Made by a program: the position numbers and the translations under genes
Shown: one piece after another, positions 42,074 to 50,599 of the stretch
Layout: every line of letters begins with the position of its first letter
How positions within the stretch are numbered: position 1 is the stretch's first letter
Origin: Micromonospora sp. NBC_01796
GTDB taxonomy: Bacteria > Actinomycetota > Actinomycetes > Mycobacteriales > Micromonosporaceae
Direction: 5' to 3'
DNA length: 64,000 nucleotides
Assembly (NCBI RefSeq): GCF_035917455.1
Contig: NZ_CP109078.1
Span: forward strand, 4,340,001-4,404,000
The notes under the pieces: model-generated
Seen by the model: only the letters and a program-made list of their open reading frames with translations
Told to the model about the DNA's origin: nothing
The model's database searches: none

Positions 42074-43222
42074 GTGCAGGTGACGAGCACCCAGTTTTTG
42101 CCGCTGCTTGTGTCGACCGCCGACGAGCAGCTCGGCGGAGACACGCTGCTCGACGAGTTCTCCGACGACATCGGCATCGCCTACTCGTTCGGCCCACCGT
42201 ACGGTGAGCGCCTGGTGACCTGGGCGGACCTGGAGCGGAGCGGGGTCGGCCGGCGGGCCCTTCGGCGTACGGCGATGCAGAACCTCGACCTGGCGATGAA
42301 CCGGTTGCGGATCTCCGGCCAGCCGCCCGCGCTGCTGCTCTCCTTCGACGGCCTGGAATCCAGCGTGATGCTGGTCGACGAGTTCTGGAACGACCTCCAG
42401 CAGTCCGTACCCGGTGAACTGGTGATCGGTGTACCGGCCCGGGACGTGGTGATCGTCACCGGCTCCCAGTCCCGACCGGGCCGGGAGAAGGCCCGCCGGG
42501 CGGTGGACCGGGTCTTCTTCGCCGGTGACCCGCATCCGCTCAGCCGTGACCTGCTGGTCTGGCGGCAGGGGATGTGGCTCCCGTTCCACCCGGCCGCACC
42601 CGCAGCCGGCCCGGCCCGTCGGGTGGGCCAGCAGCCGACCTGGCCGCCGCCGTACCAGTCACCATCGGAACGCCCGGTGTCCGCTTCACCGGCGGAACGG
42701 CCGGGACTGCGCCGGGGCCCGGAGCAGCCCGTTCCGCAGCCGCCGGCGGAGCAGCCGGTGACGCGGCCGATCTCCCGGCCGCCGGTGGACCGACCGGTGC
42801 CCCGACGGGGTGGCGACCGCCCGGGTTCGTGGCGGACCGGCGAGCAGCCGGCTCTGCGCTCACCCGACGAACGCGACCAGCCCGTGGACCGGCGGGTCTT
42901 CGAGGACCGGCCCCAGGTGCCGGACCGGCGGGTCTACGAGGAGTTGCCCCAGGCGGCGGACCGGCGGGGGTATGACGGGCAGGATCGGCGGGGTTACCAG
43001 GCGCCGGGGCCGACGGGGTACCGGGAGCCCGGCCGGCCGCCGTACCAGCCGGCGGTGGAGGAGCAGGAGCCTGCGCCGTACCGGACGCCGGACCGGGTGG
43101 AGCAGCCGGAGCCCGATGAGGAGCCGGCTACGGAGTCCGGGCCGGTGGTGCGCTGGTCGGACTCTCCGCAGCCGGGCGAGTTCGGTCGAGGAAGGCGCCG
43201 ACCCACCGATCCAGCTCGGTGA
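42074..43222 (+). CDS. DUF1444 domain protein with long Pro/Arg-rich tail
   Basis: A 382-residue protein. Residues ~5-175 form a DUF1444 (YtpQ-like) domain: LPLLVSTADEQLGGDTLLDE, DIGIAYSFGPPYGERLV, LVIGVPARDVVIVTGSQSR, AVDRVFFAGDPHPLSRDLLV. The remainder (about 200 residues) is disordered, rich in Pro, Arg and Gln, with repeated units such as DRRVFEDRPQ and DRRVYEELPQ. Function of DUF1444 is unknown. The start is GTG 42074, about 100 bp downstream of the divergent tRNA-Arg. Its last 95 bp overlap the convergent hydrolase gene. Confidence 0.8.
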   Translation: MQVTSTQFLPLLVSTADEQLGGDTLLDEFSDDIGIAYSFGPPYGERLVTWADLERSGVGRRALRRTAMQNLDLAMNRLRISGQPPALLLSFDGLESSVMLVDEFWNDLQQSVPGELVIGVPARDVVIVTGSQSRPGREKARRAVDRVFFAGDPHPLSRDLLVWRQGMWLPFHPAAPAAGPARRVGQQPTWPPPYQSPSERPVSASPAERPGLRRGPEQPVPQPPAEQPVTRPISRPPVDRPVPRRGGDRPGSWRTGEQPALRSPDERDQPVDRRVFEDRPQVPDRRVYEELPQAADRRGYDGQDRRGYQAPGPTGYREPGRPPYQPAVEEQEPAPYRTPDRVEQPEPDEEPATESGPVVRWSDSPQPGEFGRGRRRPTDPAR

Positions 43223-44153
43223 AGACCTGCTCGCGTACGGCCGGGCCGGACAGGGTCAGGTCGTGCAGGCCGCCGTCGAACCGGACCAGGGTCACGTGCC
43301 GCCCCAGCATCGGCGCCCACCGGGCCATGTCCGCCACGTTGAGCACGGTGTCCGCGAGCGTCGCCGACTCGTGCCAGGTCGCACCCCGGTAGCTCCGCGT
43401 CGAGGAGGCGAGGAGCACCGGTACGGAGATGGCGAGCCCGCTCTGCACCTGCCGCTGGGCGCGACGGATCGCCGCCAGCCAGCCGGCCCGGACCGGGAAA
43501 CCGCCGAGCGGCTTCCAGGCCAGGTCGTAGGTCCACTCGCCACGGTGCTCGGTGTGCAGGCTCTGGCCGTACACCGGGGACAGAGCGAGCGGGATGACCA
43601 GGTACGGCATCCGCCGGGCCAGCTGGGCGACTGCGGCGGCGAGCGGTCTGCGGGCCAGCCATGGCGCGTTGAGGTCGAAGAACGGGCTGTTGAGGAACAA
43701 CCCGTCGATCAGCGGGGTGTCGCGTCTCGCGTGTGTCCAGAGGGCCGCGAGCAGGCCGCCGGTCGAGTGTCCGTTGACCAGGAGGGTGTGGTTGCCGTCC
43801 TGCTCCCGGATGATGTCGGCGGCGGCGTCGAGTTCGGGGAAGTACTCGGTCAGGTCGCGGCAGAAGTTGGGCGTCTGGTGCGGGAGCAGGCTGCGGCCGT
43901 ACTTGCGCAGATCGAGTGCGTAGAAGTCCCAACCGCGTTCGACGAAGAAGTCGGCCAGGTGCGCCTGGAAGAAGTAGTCCGCGAATCCGTGCAGGTAGAG
44001 GACCGCGCGACCGGTGGGCCGCTCGGCGCGGCGGCGGACGAGCGTGGCCTGTACCGCGCCCTCGTCGTCGTGCCCGAGATCGATCGTCTGGCTCTCGTAC
44101 GCTGCGCCGAGCACATCCGGTTCCACGGGCTTGACGTTATCCCGACATAGCAC
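43128..44153 (-). CDS. Alpha/beta hydrolase (serine aminopeptidase/lysophospholipase-like)
   Basis: A 341-residue hydrolase of the Hydrolase_4 type. Oxyanion strand VLYLHGFADYFFQAHLADFF, nucleophile elbow VNGHSTGGLLAAL (Ser near 130), acidic and His residues near FDGGLHDLTL. It may act on monoacylglycerol-type lipids or peptides. The start is uncertain: GTG 44153 or GTG 44126. It converges with the DUF1444 gene with 95 bp of overlap, where both frames are in use. Confidence 0.87.
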   Translation of the reverse strand: MLCRDNVKPVEPDVLGAAYESQTIDLGHDDEGAVQATLVRRRAERPTGRAVLYLHGFADYFFQAHLADFFVERGWDFYALDLRKYGRSLLPHQTPNFCRDLTEYFPELDAAADIIREQDGNHTLLVNGHSTGGLLAALWTHARRDTPLIDGLFLNSPFFDLNAPWLARRPLAAAVAQLARRMPYLVIPLALSPVYGQSLHTEHRGEWTYDLAWKPLGGFPVRAGWLAAIRRAQRQVQSGLAISVPVLLASSTRSYRGATWHESATLADTVLNVADMARWAPMLGRHVTLVRFDGGLHDLTLSGPAVREQVFTELDRWVGAFLDRTRPAAESPTSAPPARTP

Positions 44154-44305
44154 ATCCGCGCTTGATCAGGGCTTTATCCACCGGTCGCCGAGTTGTCCAC
44201 AGGTCGCGTACGGACGGTGGCGCCACGGCGGCCCGGCCGCCAGGCTCGACCGCGAGTCGACTCGAAGCCATTCATCTGATTCATCGTGATTGCTACGGAG
44301 AGAGA

Positions 44306-45208
44306 ATGTTCGACACCTATGTAACTATCGTGGGCAATGTGCTCACCGCCCCGGAGTGGCGGCGTACCAACCAGAGCGGCACGTTGGTGACCAACTTCAA
44401 GGTCGCCTCGACCGCGCGCCGGCTCGACCGGGAGAGCGGACGCTGGGTCGACGGCAACAGCCTGCGGGTCAGGGTGAACTGCTGGCGCAAGCTGGCCGAG
44501 GGCGTGGCCTCCTCGGTGATGACCGGCGACCCGGTCATCGTGGTGGGGCGGATGTACACCCGGGACTGGGTCGACGACGCCGGCAACCACCGCACCATGT
44601 ACGAGATGGAGGCGGTCGCCGTCGGTCACGACCTGTCCCGGGGACGGGGCCGGTTCGCCCGTAACCGCCCGACCACGACCACCAGTTCGATCGAGGACGC
44701 CGAAGCCGACCAGCGGGTGCAGGGCGAGGAGACCGAACCGGTGCCGAACGCCCAGGCACCGGCCCGGCCCGACGGCCGCCCGCTGGACGACGAGCCCGGC
44801 TACGCACCCGTCCCGGTCTCCCCGGCCCCCGGTTACGGCCCCGGCTTCGGGACCGGCACCGGCTACGAGCCCGACCCCGACTACACGACCGGGAACGGGT
44901 ACGGCACCGGGCCGGGTTATCCGGCCGATGCCGGGGACGCCGCCGAGGACGGTACGACCCAGCGGTTCCTGACGCTGCGCGACGAGCTGCCGGGCCTCCC
45001 GCCCGCCGACGAGCCCGCCGGTTCACCGACGGAGGAGGCGCAAGCCGGTGAATCGCACGACGACGACCGGAGCGCCGGACCGACCGGGGGCGGATTCCCC
45101 GGCGACGACCTCCTCGGCGGCGAACCGGCACCGGGACCGGGGGCCGACGACCGGTCGGGGAACGGTCGTGCGCGGCGTGGGCGTGCCCGGGTGCCCGTAC
45201 CGGCCTGA
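44306..45208 (+). CDS. ssb: Single-stranded DNA-binding protein (SSB paralogue)
   Basis: A 300-residue protein. The N-terminal OB-fold (1-115) is typical of SSB: MFDTYVTIVGNVLTAPEWRR, GTLVTNFKVASTARRLDRES, SLRVRVNCWRKLAEGVASSV, DPVIVVGRMYTRDWVDDAGN. The C-terminal 180 residues are Gly/Pro/Asp-rich with GYGPGFGTG-like units and end in RARRGRARVPVPA rather than the acidic DDDIPF tip of the main SSB. So it probably does not recruit replication partners in the usual way; it may be the sporulation/transformation-type paralogue. ATG 44306 follows GGAGAGAG. Confidence 0.88.
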   Translation: MFDTYVTIVGNVLTAPEWRRTNQSGTLVTNFKVASTARRLDRESGRWVDGNSLRVRVNCWRKLAEGVASSVMTGDPVIVVGRMYTRDWVDDAGNHRTMYEMEAVAVGHDLSRGRGRFARNRPTTTTSSIEDAEADQRVQGEETEPVPNAQAPARPDGRPLDDEPGYAPVPVSPAPGYGPGFGTGTGYEPDPDYTTGNGYGTGPGYPADAGDAAEDGTTQRFLTLRDELPGLPPADEPAGSPTEEAQAGESHDDDRSAGPTGGGFPGDDLLGGEPAPGPGADDRSGNGRARRGRARVPVPA

Positions 45209-45354
45209 TCGAGTGCCGGCACCGGCCTGATCGGGGTGATCGGGGCAGCGTGTCGGTGGTGGGGTGTGCGGGTGCCGGACGGGTGCCCGCCGCCCCACCT
45301 CGGCGATACCGCGGCCGGACGCGCTCTGCTGCTTGCGAAGCGTTACGGTACCGG

Positions 45355-45367
45355 TTGTAAGTTGCAA
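45355..45367. promoter_or_regulatory. Inverted-repeat site before the RibD-type reductase gene
   Basis: TTGTAAGTTGCAA, an imperfect 13-bp palindrome, preceded by TTACGGTACCGG, 34 bp upstream of the start codon. It looks like a small repressor site (HxlR/MarR-like), but no adjacent regulator gene of that type is present. Confidence 0.35.
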
Positions 45368-45400
45368 TCAGCGGTCGGTCGTCACTACCAAGGAGGATGC

Positions 45401-46045
45401 GTGCCGCAGTTGTTGAGGGTGCAGAGCTTCTGCGTGTCGCGTGACGGGTTCGGTACCGGTGAGGGGCAGAGCTTGGGGCGGCCCTTCGGGCACGCGGACC
45501 CCACCCCCCTGTTCTCCTGGCGGACGGCCACCGCCAGCTTCGTGTACCGCACCGAACCCGGCGGCACCCGCGGCCTGGATGACTACATGACCCGCGACTA
45601 CGACCACAACATCGGCGCGGAGATCATGGGCCGCAACAAGTTCGGCGCCCAGCGTGGCCCCTGGGAGAACCACGAGTGGCAGGGATGGTGGGGGGACAAC
45701 CCGCCGTTCCACACGCCGGTCTTCGTGCTCACCCATCACGTACGCCCGTCGTTCAGCCTGGCCGACACCACCTTTCATTTCCTCGATGCGAGCCCGGCCG
45801 AGGCGCTGGCCCGGGCGAAGGAGGCCGCCGCTGGGCGGGACGTGCGCCTCGGTGGTGGAGTCGCCACCGTTCGGGAGTTCATCGAGGCCGACCTGGTCGA
45901 CACGATGCACATCGCCGTCGCGCCCGTCGACTTCGGTCGAGGCGAGCGGCTGTGGGACAGCCACACCGACCTGCTCGACCGCTTCCACCTCGATTCGGTG
46001 CCGAGTCCCAGCGGAGTGACCCACCTGCTGTTCTGGCGACGCTGA
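45401..46045 (+). CDS. Dihydrofolate reductase family protein (RibD C-terminal domain)
   Basis: A 214-residue RibD_C/DHFR-like reductase. It has MPQLLRVQSFCVSRDGFGTG at the start, DHNIGAEIMGRNKFG, VFVLTHHVRPSF and the NADPH-binding LGGGVATVREFIEADLVDTM. This family includes NADPH-dependent reductases of unknown substrates in actinomycetes. GTG 45401 has a near-perfect AGGAGGA 3 bases upstream. Standalone gene with a possible operator 34 bp upstream. Confidence 0.88.
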   Translation: MPQLLRVQSFCVSRDGFGTGEGQSLGRPFGHADPTPLFSWRTATASFVYRTEPGGTRGLDDYMTRDYDHNIGAEIMGRNKFGAQRGPWENHEWQGWWGDNPPFHTPVFVLTHHVRPSFSLADTTFHFLDASPAEALARAKEAAAGRDVRLGGGVATVREFIEADLVDTMHIAVAPVDFGRGERLWDSHTDLLDRFHLDSVPSPSGVTHLLFWRR

Positions 46046-46052
46046 CCAGGGC

Positions 46053-46838
46053 CTAGCGGCGGGCCAGCCAGACCGTCCGTTCGGTCCGTACGCTGAGATC
46101 GTCACGGCCGCCCAGGCCCGCGACAACCTTGTCCAGGGTGGCGAGATCGGACGGCGACAGCCGCTCCGCCAACCCGTGGCGCATCCGAACCAGGGAGACC
46201 TCGGCGTACCGGGTGGCGGCTGCGGGCAGCGGCGGCCGGAGGTCGATGTCGAAGTGTCGCTCGGTCACCGCCTCGAATCCGGCCTGGGTGATCCGGTCGC
46301 CCCAGTTCTCGTGCATGTGCAGGCCCGCCTCGTGCCGACGTTTCGCCGCCTCGGCGTGACCGCGCTCCTCCACATCCTCGTCCGGGGTGCCGGCAAGGAA
46401 GTGCGGGAACGAGTCCAGCTCGGCGACCACCAACAGCCCGCCCGGCCGGAGCGCACCGTACGCCGAGGCGAGCGCACGCCCGGGGTCGGCCATGTGGTGC
46501 ATCGAGGCGGCGGCCCAGATCACGTCGGTCGGTCCGAGATCGGGCCAGGGCTGGTCGAGGTCGGCCTCGACGGTACGGATCCGCTCGCCCAGCCCGGCGG
46601 CGTCGGCCCGGCTGCGCAGGTGGGCCAGCATCTCCGGGGACAGGTCAACCGCGATGATCTCGGATCCGGGCAGTTCCCGGGCGAGGGCGAGGGAACCGGT
46701 GCCGCTGCCGGCCCCGACGTCCACGACCCGGGGGCGGTCGGGGGCCTCGCGGCCGACCCAGCCGATCAGGTTGCGGTGGTATTCGTGCAGGACCTCGGCG
46801 TCCAGGTCCAGCATCTCGATGAGGTGATCGTGAGCCAT
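46053..46838 (-). CDS. Class I SAM-dependent methyltransferase
   Basis: A 261-residue methyltransferase. Motif I VVDVGAGSGTGSLALARELP, the ribose-binding EIIAVDLSPEMLAHLRS, and TDVIWAAASMHHMADPGRAL with LRPGGLLVVAELD as motifs II/III. The substrate is unknown. It is divergent, 47 bp apart, from an XRE-cupin regulator, which probably controls it. Its stop is only 7 bp from that of the RibD-type reductase. Confidence 0.88.
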   Translation of the reverse strand: MAHDHLIEMLDLDAEVLHEYHRNLIGWVGREAPDRPRVVDVGAGSGTGSLALARELPGSEIIAVDLSPEMLAHLRSRADAAGLGERIRTVEADLDQPWPDLGPTDVIWAAASMHHMADPGRALASAYGALRPGGLLVVAELDSFPHFLAGTPDEDVEERGHAEAAKRRHEAGLHMHENWGDRITQAGFEAVTERHFDIDLRPPLPAAATRYAEVSLVRMRHGLAERLSPSDLATLDKVVAGLGGRDDLSVRTERTVWLARR

Positions 46839-46878
46839 GCGTCGACGGTAGCCGGACTTTGCGCTGTTGGCATAGGCT

Positions 46879-46895
46879 CTTGCGTATGAAGCAAG
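46879..46895. promoter_or_regulatory. Inverted repeat over the start of the XRE-cupin gene
   Basis: CTTGC (46879-46883) and GCAAG (46891-46895) flank GTATGAA, covering the ATG 46886. Its position over the start in a 47-bp divergent spacer suggests an autoregulatory binding site and implies very short or leaderless transcripts. Confidence 0.45.
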
Positions 46896-47452
46896 ACAAG
46901 GACCTGGAGGCCCTGGTTCGGCAGCGGATCCGCGGTCTGCGGGTGGCCCGAGGCTGGTCGCTGGACGAACTGGCCACCCGCTGCCTGCTCAGCCCGTCCA
47001 CGCTCAGCCGGATCGAGACCGGCCACCGGCGGATCGCCCTGGACCAGATGGCGGCGATCGCTCGTGCGCTGGGCGTCACGCTTGATCAACTGGTCGAGTC
47101 GGACGCCGACGACGACGTGGTGATCCGCCCGTACTGCAACGAGGAGCGCGGGATCACCACCTGGTTGCTGTCCCGGGACAGCAACCAGACCGTCGCCAAG
47201 CTGCGGGTCACCCGTGAGGTGCCGGAAGACCTGCGGGTGCATCCGGGACGTGACTGGTTCACCGTGCTGTCCGGCACGATCGTGCTGCGTCTCGGTGAGC
47301 GAACGATCATGGTCGGGGTGAACGAGGCGGCCGAGTTCTCCACGATGGTCCCGCACGCGTTCGGCGCCCACGGCGGGCCGGCCGAGATCCTCTGCATCCT
47401 CGACCACGAGGGCGAACGCAGCCACCTGGGTCCAGCGAGTCCCCTGCCCTGA
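46886..47452 (+). CDS. XRE family regulator with cupin domain
   Basis: A 188-residue protein: an N-terminal HTH_3 (LVRQRIRGLRVARGWSLDEL, LSPSTLSRIETGHRRI) and a C-terminal cupin_2 barrel (about 105-180) with DWFTVLSGTIVLRLGERT and ILCILDHEGE. Such regulators bind a small molecule in the cupin and control one neighbouring gene, here the divergent methyltransferase. ATG 46886 has no obvious ribosome-binding site in the 47-bp spacer, so translation may be leaderless. Confidence 0.9.
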   Translation: MKQDKDLEALVRQRIRGLRVARGWSLDELATRCLLSPSTLSRIETGHRRIALDQMAAIARALGVTLDQLVESDADDDVVIRPYCNEERGITTWLLSRDSNQTVAKLRVTREVPEDLRVHPGRDWFTVLSGTIVLRLGERTIMVGVNEAAEFSTMVPHAFGAHGGPAEILCILDHEGERSHLGPASPLP

Positions 47453-47817
47453 GGTGCCCCGACGGCAGGGCGCAGGTGTTCCGCGAGGGGCGTCGCCGCC
47501 TGAAGCACTTCGATGCTCGTCGATGTTGCCGGGATGGATCCCCGCGTGTTGGAATGGCTCATATCGCCGCAGCACGGGGGCAACCGTGCTGGAAACGGCC
47601 AGCACGGGAGCATCGCAGTGCCGGCAGCGCGCCGCTTTGGCAGACGCTCGCGTGCCGCATCGCCGGGCCATCCACTACGACGACGGGCAGGCATCCTCGC
47701 CCGCCGTACGTATTCCCCGGTAGGTGTCTCCGCGACGGCCGACGTGCTCGACGTCCGACAGACCGGGGCGTCCGATGCGGTCTGCCAGCGGAACCGGCGA
47801 CGAGGTGAGAGACAATC
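47453..47817. other. 365-bp region without a confident gene
   Basis: Several frames are open on both strands, but none has a convincing ribosome-binding site or a recognisable family. One plus frame (47513-47821) reads MLVDVAGMDPRVLEWLISPQ and ends in a basic tail. The minus strand has a Cys/His-rich stretch (RRCGTRASAKAARCRHCDAP) that could be a relic of a zinc-binding protein. I make no call beyond promoter sequence for the next gene (AGGTGAGAG before ATG 47818). Confidence 0.4.
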
Positions 47818-48399
47818 ATGATTTCCCGGGAGAGTTTCGCGGGGTGGTACCGAAACCGCCTGGTGTGGGTGGCGGTGATCCTGCTGGCGGTGTCGGCCGG
47901 TGTGGTCGTACTGCGCGACCGGGCCGGTCCGGAGGTGGGGCCGGCGGATCTGCAAGGGCAGATCATGACCCGGATGCGTGCCACGCTCGAACAGGCGGAC
48001 CCGGGGCAGCACAACCACGCCGGACACGGTGCCCAGCAGGTGGGCACCGGGCAGGACAAGCCGGCGGTGATCTGCGGGATCCGCGTCTACGGCTACGAGC
48101 CGGCCGAGGTCACCGCACTGACCGACGTGCAGACGGTCTACGGCTTCCACTTCTGCGGAGTCGCCGAGCGCAAGCGCCCCTGGGATGTGGCGGTCAAACT
48201 GGCCGGGCCGGTGATCATGGACATGTCCACCGAGCCTCCGGGCATCCGGGTGGTCGAGGCGACCGCCGACGTCATGTTCGTCGACCGGCTGCGGGAGATG
48301 TTCCCGGACAAGTACGCGGAACTGGCGCTCAAGGAGGCGCTGGCCGAATCGGAAATGGCCGACCTGCGTCGCCGGTACGACGTCGCGGCCGGGCTCTGA
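47818..48399 (+). CDS. Membrane-anchored protein of unknown function
   Basis: A 193-residue protein with one TM near the start (LVWVAVILLAVSAGVVVL, about 14-32) and an external domain of about 160 residues. It has a His-containing segment (DPGQHNHAGHGAQQ) and two Cys (VICGIRVYG, FHFCGVAE) that could form a disulphide. Family not recognised. AGGTGAGAG precedes ATG 47818. It lies upstream of the LPMO gene but is separated by a long spacer with its own promoter, so linkage is uncertain. Confidence 0.72.
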   Translation: MISRESFAGWYRNRLVWVAVILLAVSAGVVVLRDRAGPEVGPADLQGQIMTRMRATLEQADPGQHNHAGHGAQQVGTGQDKPAVICGIRVYGYEPAEVTALTDVQTVYGFHFCGVAERKRPWDVAVKLAGPVIMDMSTEPPGIRVVEATADVMFVDRLREMFPDKYAELALKEALAESEMADLRRRYDVAAGL

Positions 48400-48568
48400 C
48401 ATGGTGGGCGGCCCTGTCGGCTGTTGATCCCCGGTTGCCGGCGGTTCCGAGTGTCCGATGTGGATGGTCATGGGGCTGCGCCCGGTGGCGACTCCGGGCA
48501 CCTCGATCCATATCCGACCATAAATAGATCGACATTGATATTTAAGTTCATAGATGTAATAGTTGGTT

Positions 48569-48582
48569 TGGGAGCGTTCCCA
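48569..48582. promoter_or_regulatory. CebR-type operator before the LPMO gene
   Basis: TGGGAGCGTTCCCA, a 14-bp palindrome with one mismatched pair, is the binding box of the LacI-family regulator CebR that controls cellulose/cellobiose genes in actinomycetes (consensus TGGGAGCGCTCCCA). It is 35 bp before GTG 48617, downstream of an A/T-rich promoter stretch (about 48520-48562). Repression lifted by cello-oligosaccharides is expected. Confidence 0.88.
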
Positions 48583-48616
48583 TCGATCTCTGGTACCGAG
48601 GAACGGAGGATGAACA

Positions 48617-49297
48617 GTGCGTTCACACAAGTCCGATCAATCCGGCGGACGATCCCGGTCAACCGTCCGTCAGTCCCTCCGGGTGGTCGTCGTGCTGCTC
48701 GCCATGGTGGTCGGTACGCTGCCTTGGACCGGCGCAGCCCAGGCCCACGGCACGATCGTCAACCCGGCAAGTCGCGCCTACCAGTGCTGGAACACCTGGG
48801 GCAGTCAACACATGAACCCGGCCATGCAGCAACAGGACCCCATGTGCTGGCAGGCGTTCCAGGCCAACCCCGACACCATGTGGAACTGGATGAGCGCGTT
48901 GCGGGACGGCCTCGCCGGCCAGTACCAGGCCCGTACGCCGGACGGACAGCTCTGCAGCAACGGCCTCTCCAGGAACGACAGCCTGAACCAGCCCGGAGCA
49001 TGGAGGACGACCACGGTCGGCCGCAGCTTCACGGTCCAGTTGTACGACCAGGCCAGCCACGGTGCTGACTTCTTCCGGGCCTACGTCACCAAGCAGGGGT
49101 TCAACCCGACCACCCAGCGCCTCGGGTGGGGCAACCTCGACCTGATCACGACGACCGGGCGCTACGCGCCGGCGCAGAACATCTCGTTCAACGTCTCGGT
49201 CTCCGGACGTACGGGAAACCACGTGCTCTTCGTGATCTGGAAGGCGTCGCACGCGGACCAGACCTACATGTGGTGCAGCGGCATCAACATCGTCTGA
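48617..49297 (+). CDS. Lytic polysaccharide monooxygenase, AA10 family
   Basis: A 226-residue secreted copper enzyme. The signal runs to AAQA at 40-43; cleavage leaves His44 as mature N-terminus (HGTIVNPASRAYQCWN), forming the histidine brace with His148 (QASHGADFFRAYVTK). Cysteines and the C-terminal FVIWKASHADQTYMWCSGI match AA10 chitin/cellulose-active LPMOs. No cellulose-binding module is attached. GTG 48617 has CGGAGGA upstream. The CebR-type box suggests cellulose-linked control, so cellulose is the more likely substrate. A hairpin terminator follows. Confidence 0.95.
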   Translation: MRSHKSDQSGGRSRSTVRQSLRVVVVLLAMVVGTLPWTGAAQAHGTIVNPASRAYQCWNTWGSQHMNPAMQQQDPMCWQAFQANPDTMWNWMSALRDGLAGQYQARTPDGQLCSNGLSRNDSLNQPGAWRTTTVGRSFTVQLYDQASHGADFFRAYVTKQGFNPTTQRLGWGNLDLITTTGRYAPAQNISFNVSVSGRTGNHVLFVIWKASHADQTYMWCSGINIV

Positions 49298-49326
49298 TCG
49301 GCAGGACCGACAGCGGCGGCACCACT

Positions 49327-49355
49327 CCGGCCCAGGACACCGCGTCCTGGGCCGG
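49327..49355 (+). terminator. Hairpin terminator after the LPMO gene
   Basis: Perfect 12-bp stem CCGGCCCAGGAC (49327-49338) / GTCCTGGGCCGG (49344-49355) with a 5-base loop, 29 bp after the LPMO stop. No T tract, as is normal for this GC content. Confidence 0.85.
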
Positions 49356-49513
49356 ACCGTTCCTCCGGTGGTCCCTACCGTGCACAGCCGGGAGCATCAC
49401 CGAGGTACCGCTCCGCCGCCTGCGCCCGCGAACAGTCACGTCCACCCGGTCCGCCCGGCTCGACGCCCCGTCGCGTCCGGCACGGATCGGCTGGCTAGGC
49501 TGCCGGCCGGGGG

Positions 49514-50599
49514 GTGGTCGGAGTGCGACCGAAGGCGATCGATCGTCGGACCGGACGGCGGGACGCAAACAGCGCGCCCGGAGCCAGCACCCGCGCGAGC
49601 GGGTCGTGGCTGGGCAGTGGCACCGCCAACGCGGCCGGACTCGCCGCCGGTTACGCCCTGGACGCACTGCTCGGTGACCCCCGCCGGCTGCACCCGGTCG
49701 CCGGGTTCGGGCAGGCCGCCGCCGCCCTGGAGCGCCGGCTCTACCAGCCGAACCGGTCGGCCGGTACGGCGTACACGGCGTTGGCGGTGGGCGTACCGGT
49801 GCTGGTCGCGGTGGCCGCCGCGACCGCGACCCGGCACCGGCCATTGGCCCGCGCGGCCCTGGTCGCGGCCGGCACCTGGACCGTGCTCGGCGGGCAGACC
49901 CTGCGGCACGAGGCGACGGTGATGGGCAAGAGGCTGCGCAAGGGCGACCTCCCGGCGGCCCGGGAGCGGCTCAACCACCTCTGCGGGCGGGACCCGTCCG
50001 CGCTGGACGAAGCCGAACTGGCCCGCGCCACCGTCGAGTCGGTCGCGGAGAACACCTCCGACGCCGTGGTCGCGCCACTGGTCTGGGGCGCCGTCGCCGG
50101 CCTGCCCGGACTGGTCGGCTACCGGGCGGTCAACACCCTGGACGCGATGGTCGGGCACCGCTCGCCCCGCTACGAGCGCTTCGGCACCCCCGCCGCCCGC
50201 CTCGACGACCTGCTCAACCTGGTGCCCTCCCGGCTGACCGCGCTGCTCACCATCGCCGCCGCACCCTCCGTACGGGGTGACCGCTCGCGGGCGTGGCGGG
50301 TCTGGCGCCGGGACCGCAACGACCACCCCAGCCCCAACGCCGGGCAGTGCGAGTCCGCGATGGCCGGCGCACTCGGGGTACGGCTGGGCGGGCGTAACGT
50401 CTACTTCGGGCGCTCCGAGGTCCGCCCCTTCCTCGGAGACGGTCCACGGCCGGAGGCGCGGCACATCCGCCGGGCGACCAAGCTCTCCGGCAGCGTCGGG
50501 CTCGGTGCGCTCGGCGTCGCCGTGGCGTACGCGATCACCGCCCGACCCCGACGGGCCGTGCTGCGTGGTCTCGGCCGGGCGCTGCGGGCGCGGGCATGA
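49514..50599 (+). CDS. cobD: Adenosylcobinamide-phosphate synthase CobD/CbiB
   Basis: A 361-residue membrane protein that joins aminopropanol (or its phosphate) to adenosylcobyric acid. The family features are [60 protein letters not shown] and [20 protein letters not shown]-like [20 protein letters not shown]. Several TM helices are visible. It overlaps cobQ by 4 bp (ATGA), forming a cobD-cobQ operon. GTG 49514 or GTG 49523 are both possible starts; the first ~35 residues are not conserved. Confidence 0.93.
   Translation: MVGVRPKAIDRRTGRRDANSAPGASTRASGSWLGSGTANAAGLAAGYALDALLGDPRRLHPVAGFGQAAAALERRLYQPNRSAGTAYTALAVGVPVLVAVAAATATRHRPLARAALVAAGTWTVLGGQTLRHEATVMGKRLRKGDLPAARERLNHLCGRDPSALDEAELARATVESVAENTSDAVVAPLVWGAVAGLPGLVGYRAVNTLDAMVGHRSPRYERFGTPAARLDDLLNLVPSRLTALLTIAAAPSVRGDRSRAWRVWRRDRNDHPSPNAGQCESAMAGALGVRLGGRNVYFGRSEVRPFLGDGPRPEARHIRRATKLSGSVGLGALGVAVAYAITARPRRAVLRGLGRALRARA

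Noticed and set aside
47086-48630. 514-codon minus-strand frame across the XRE-cupin and membrane-protein genes
   Set aside because: Covers two supported plus genes and shows no family; only the short Cys/His-rich part in the gap is kept as an observation.
49356-49513. Cobalamin riboswitch before cobD
   Set aside because: The B12-box sequence GCCACTG and its surroundings are not present in the spacer.
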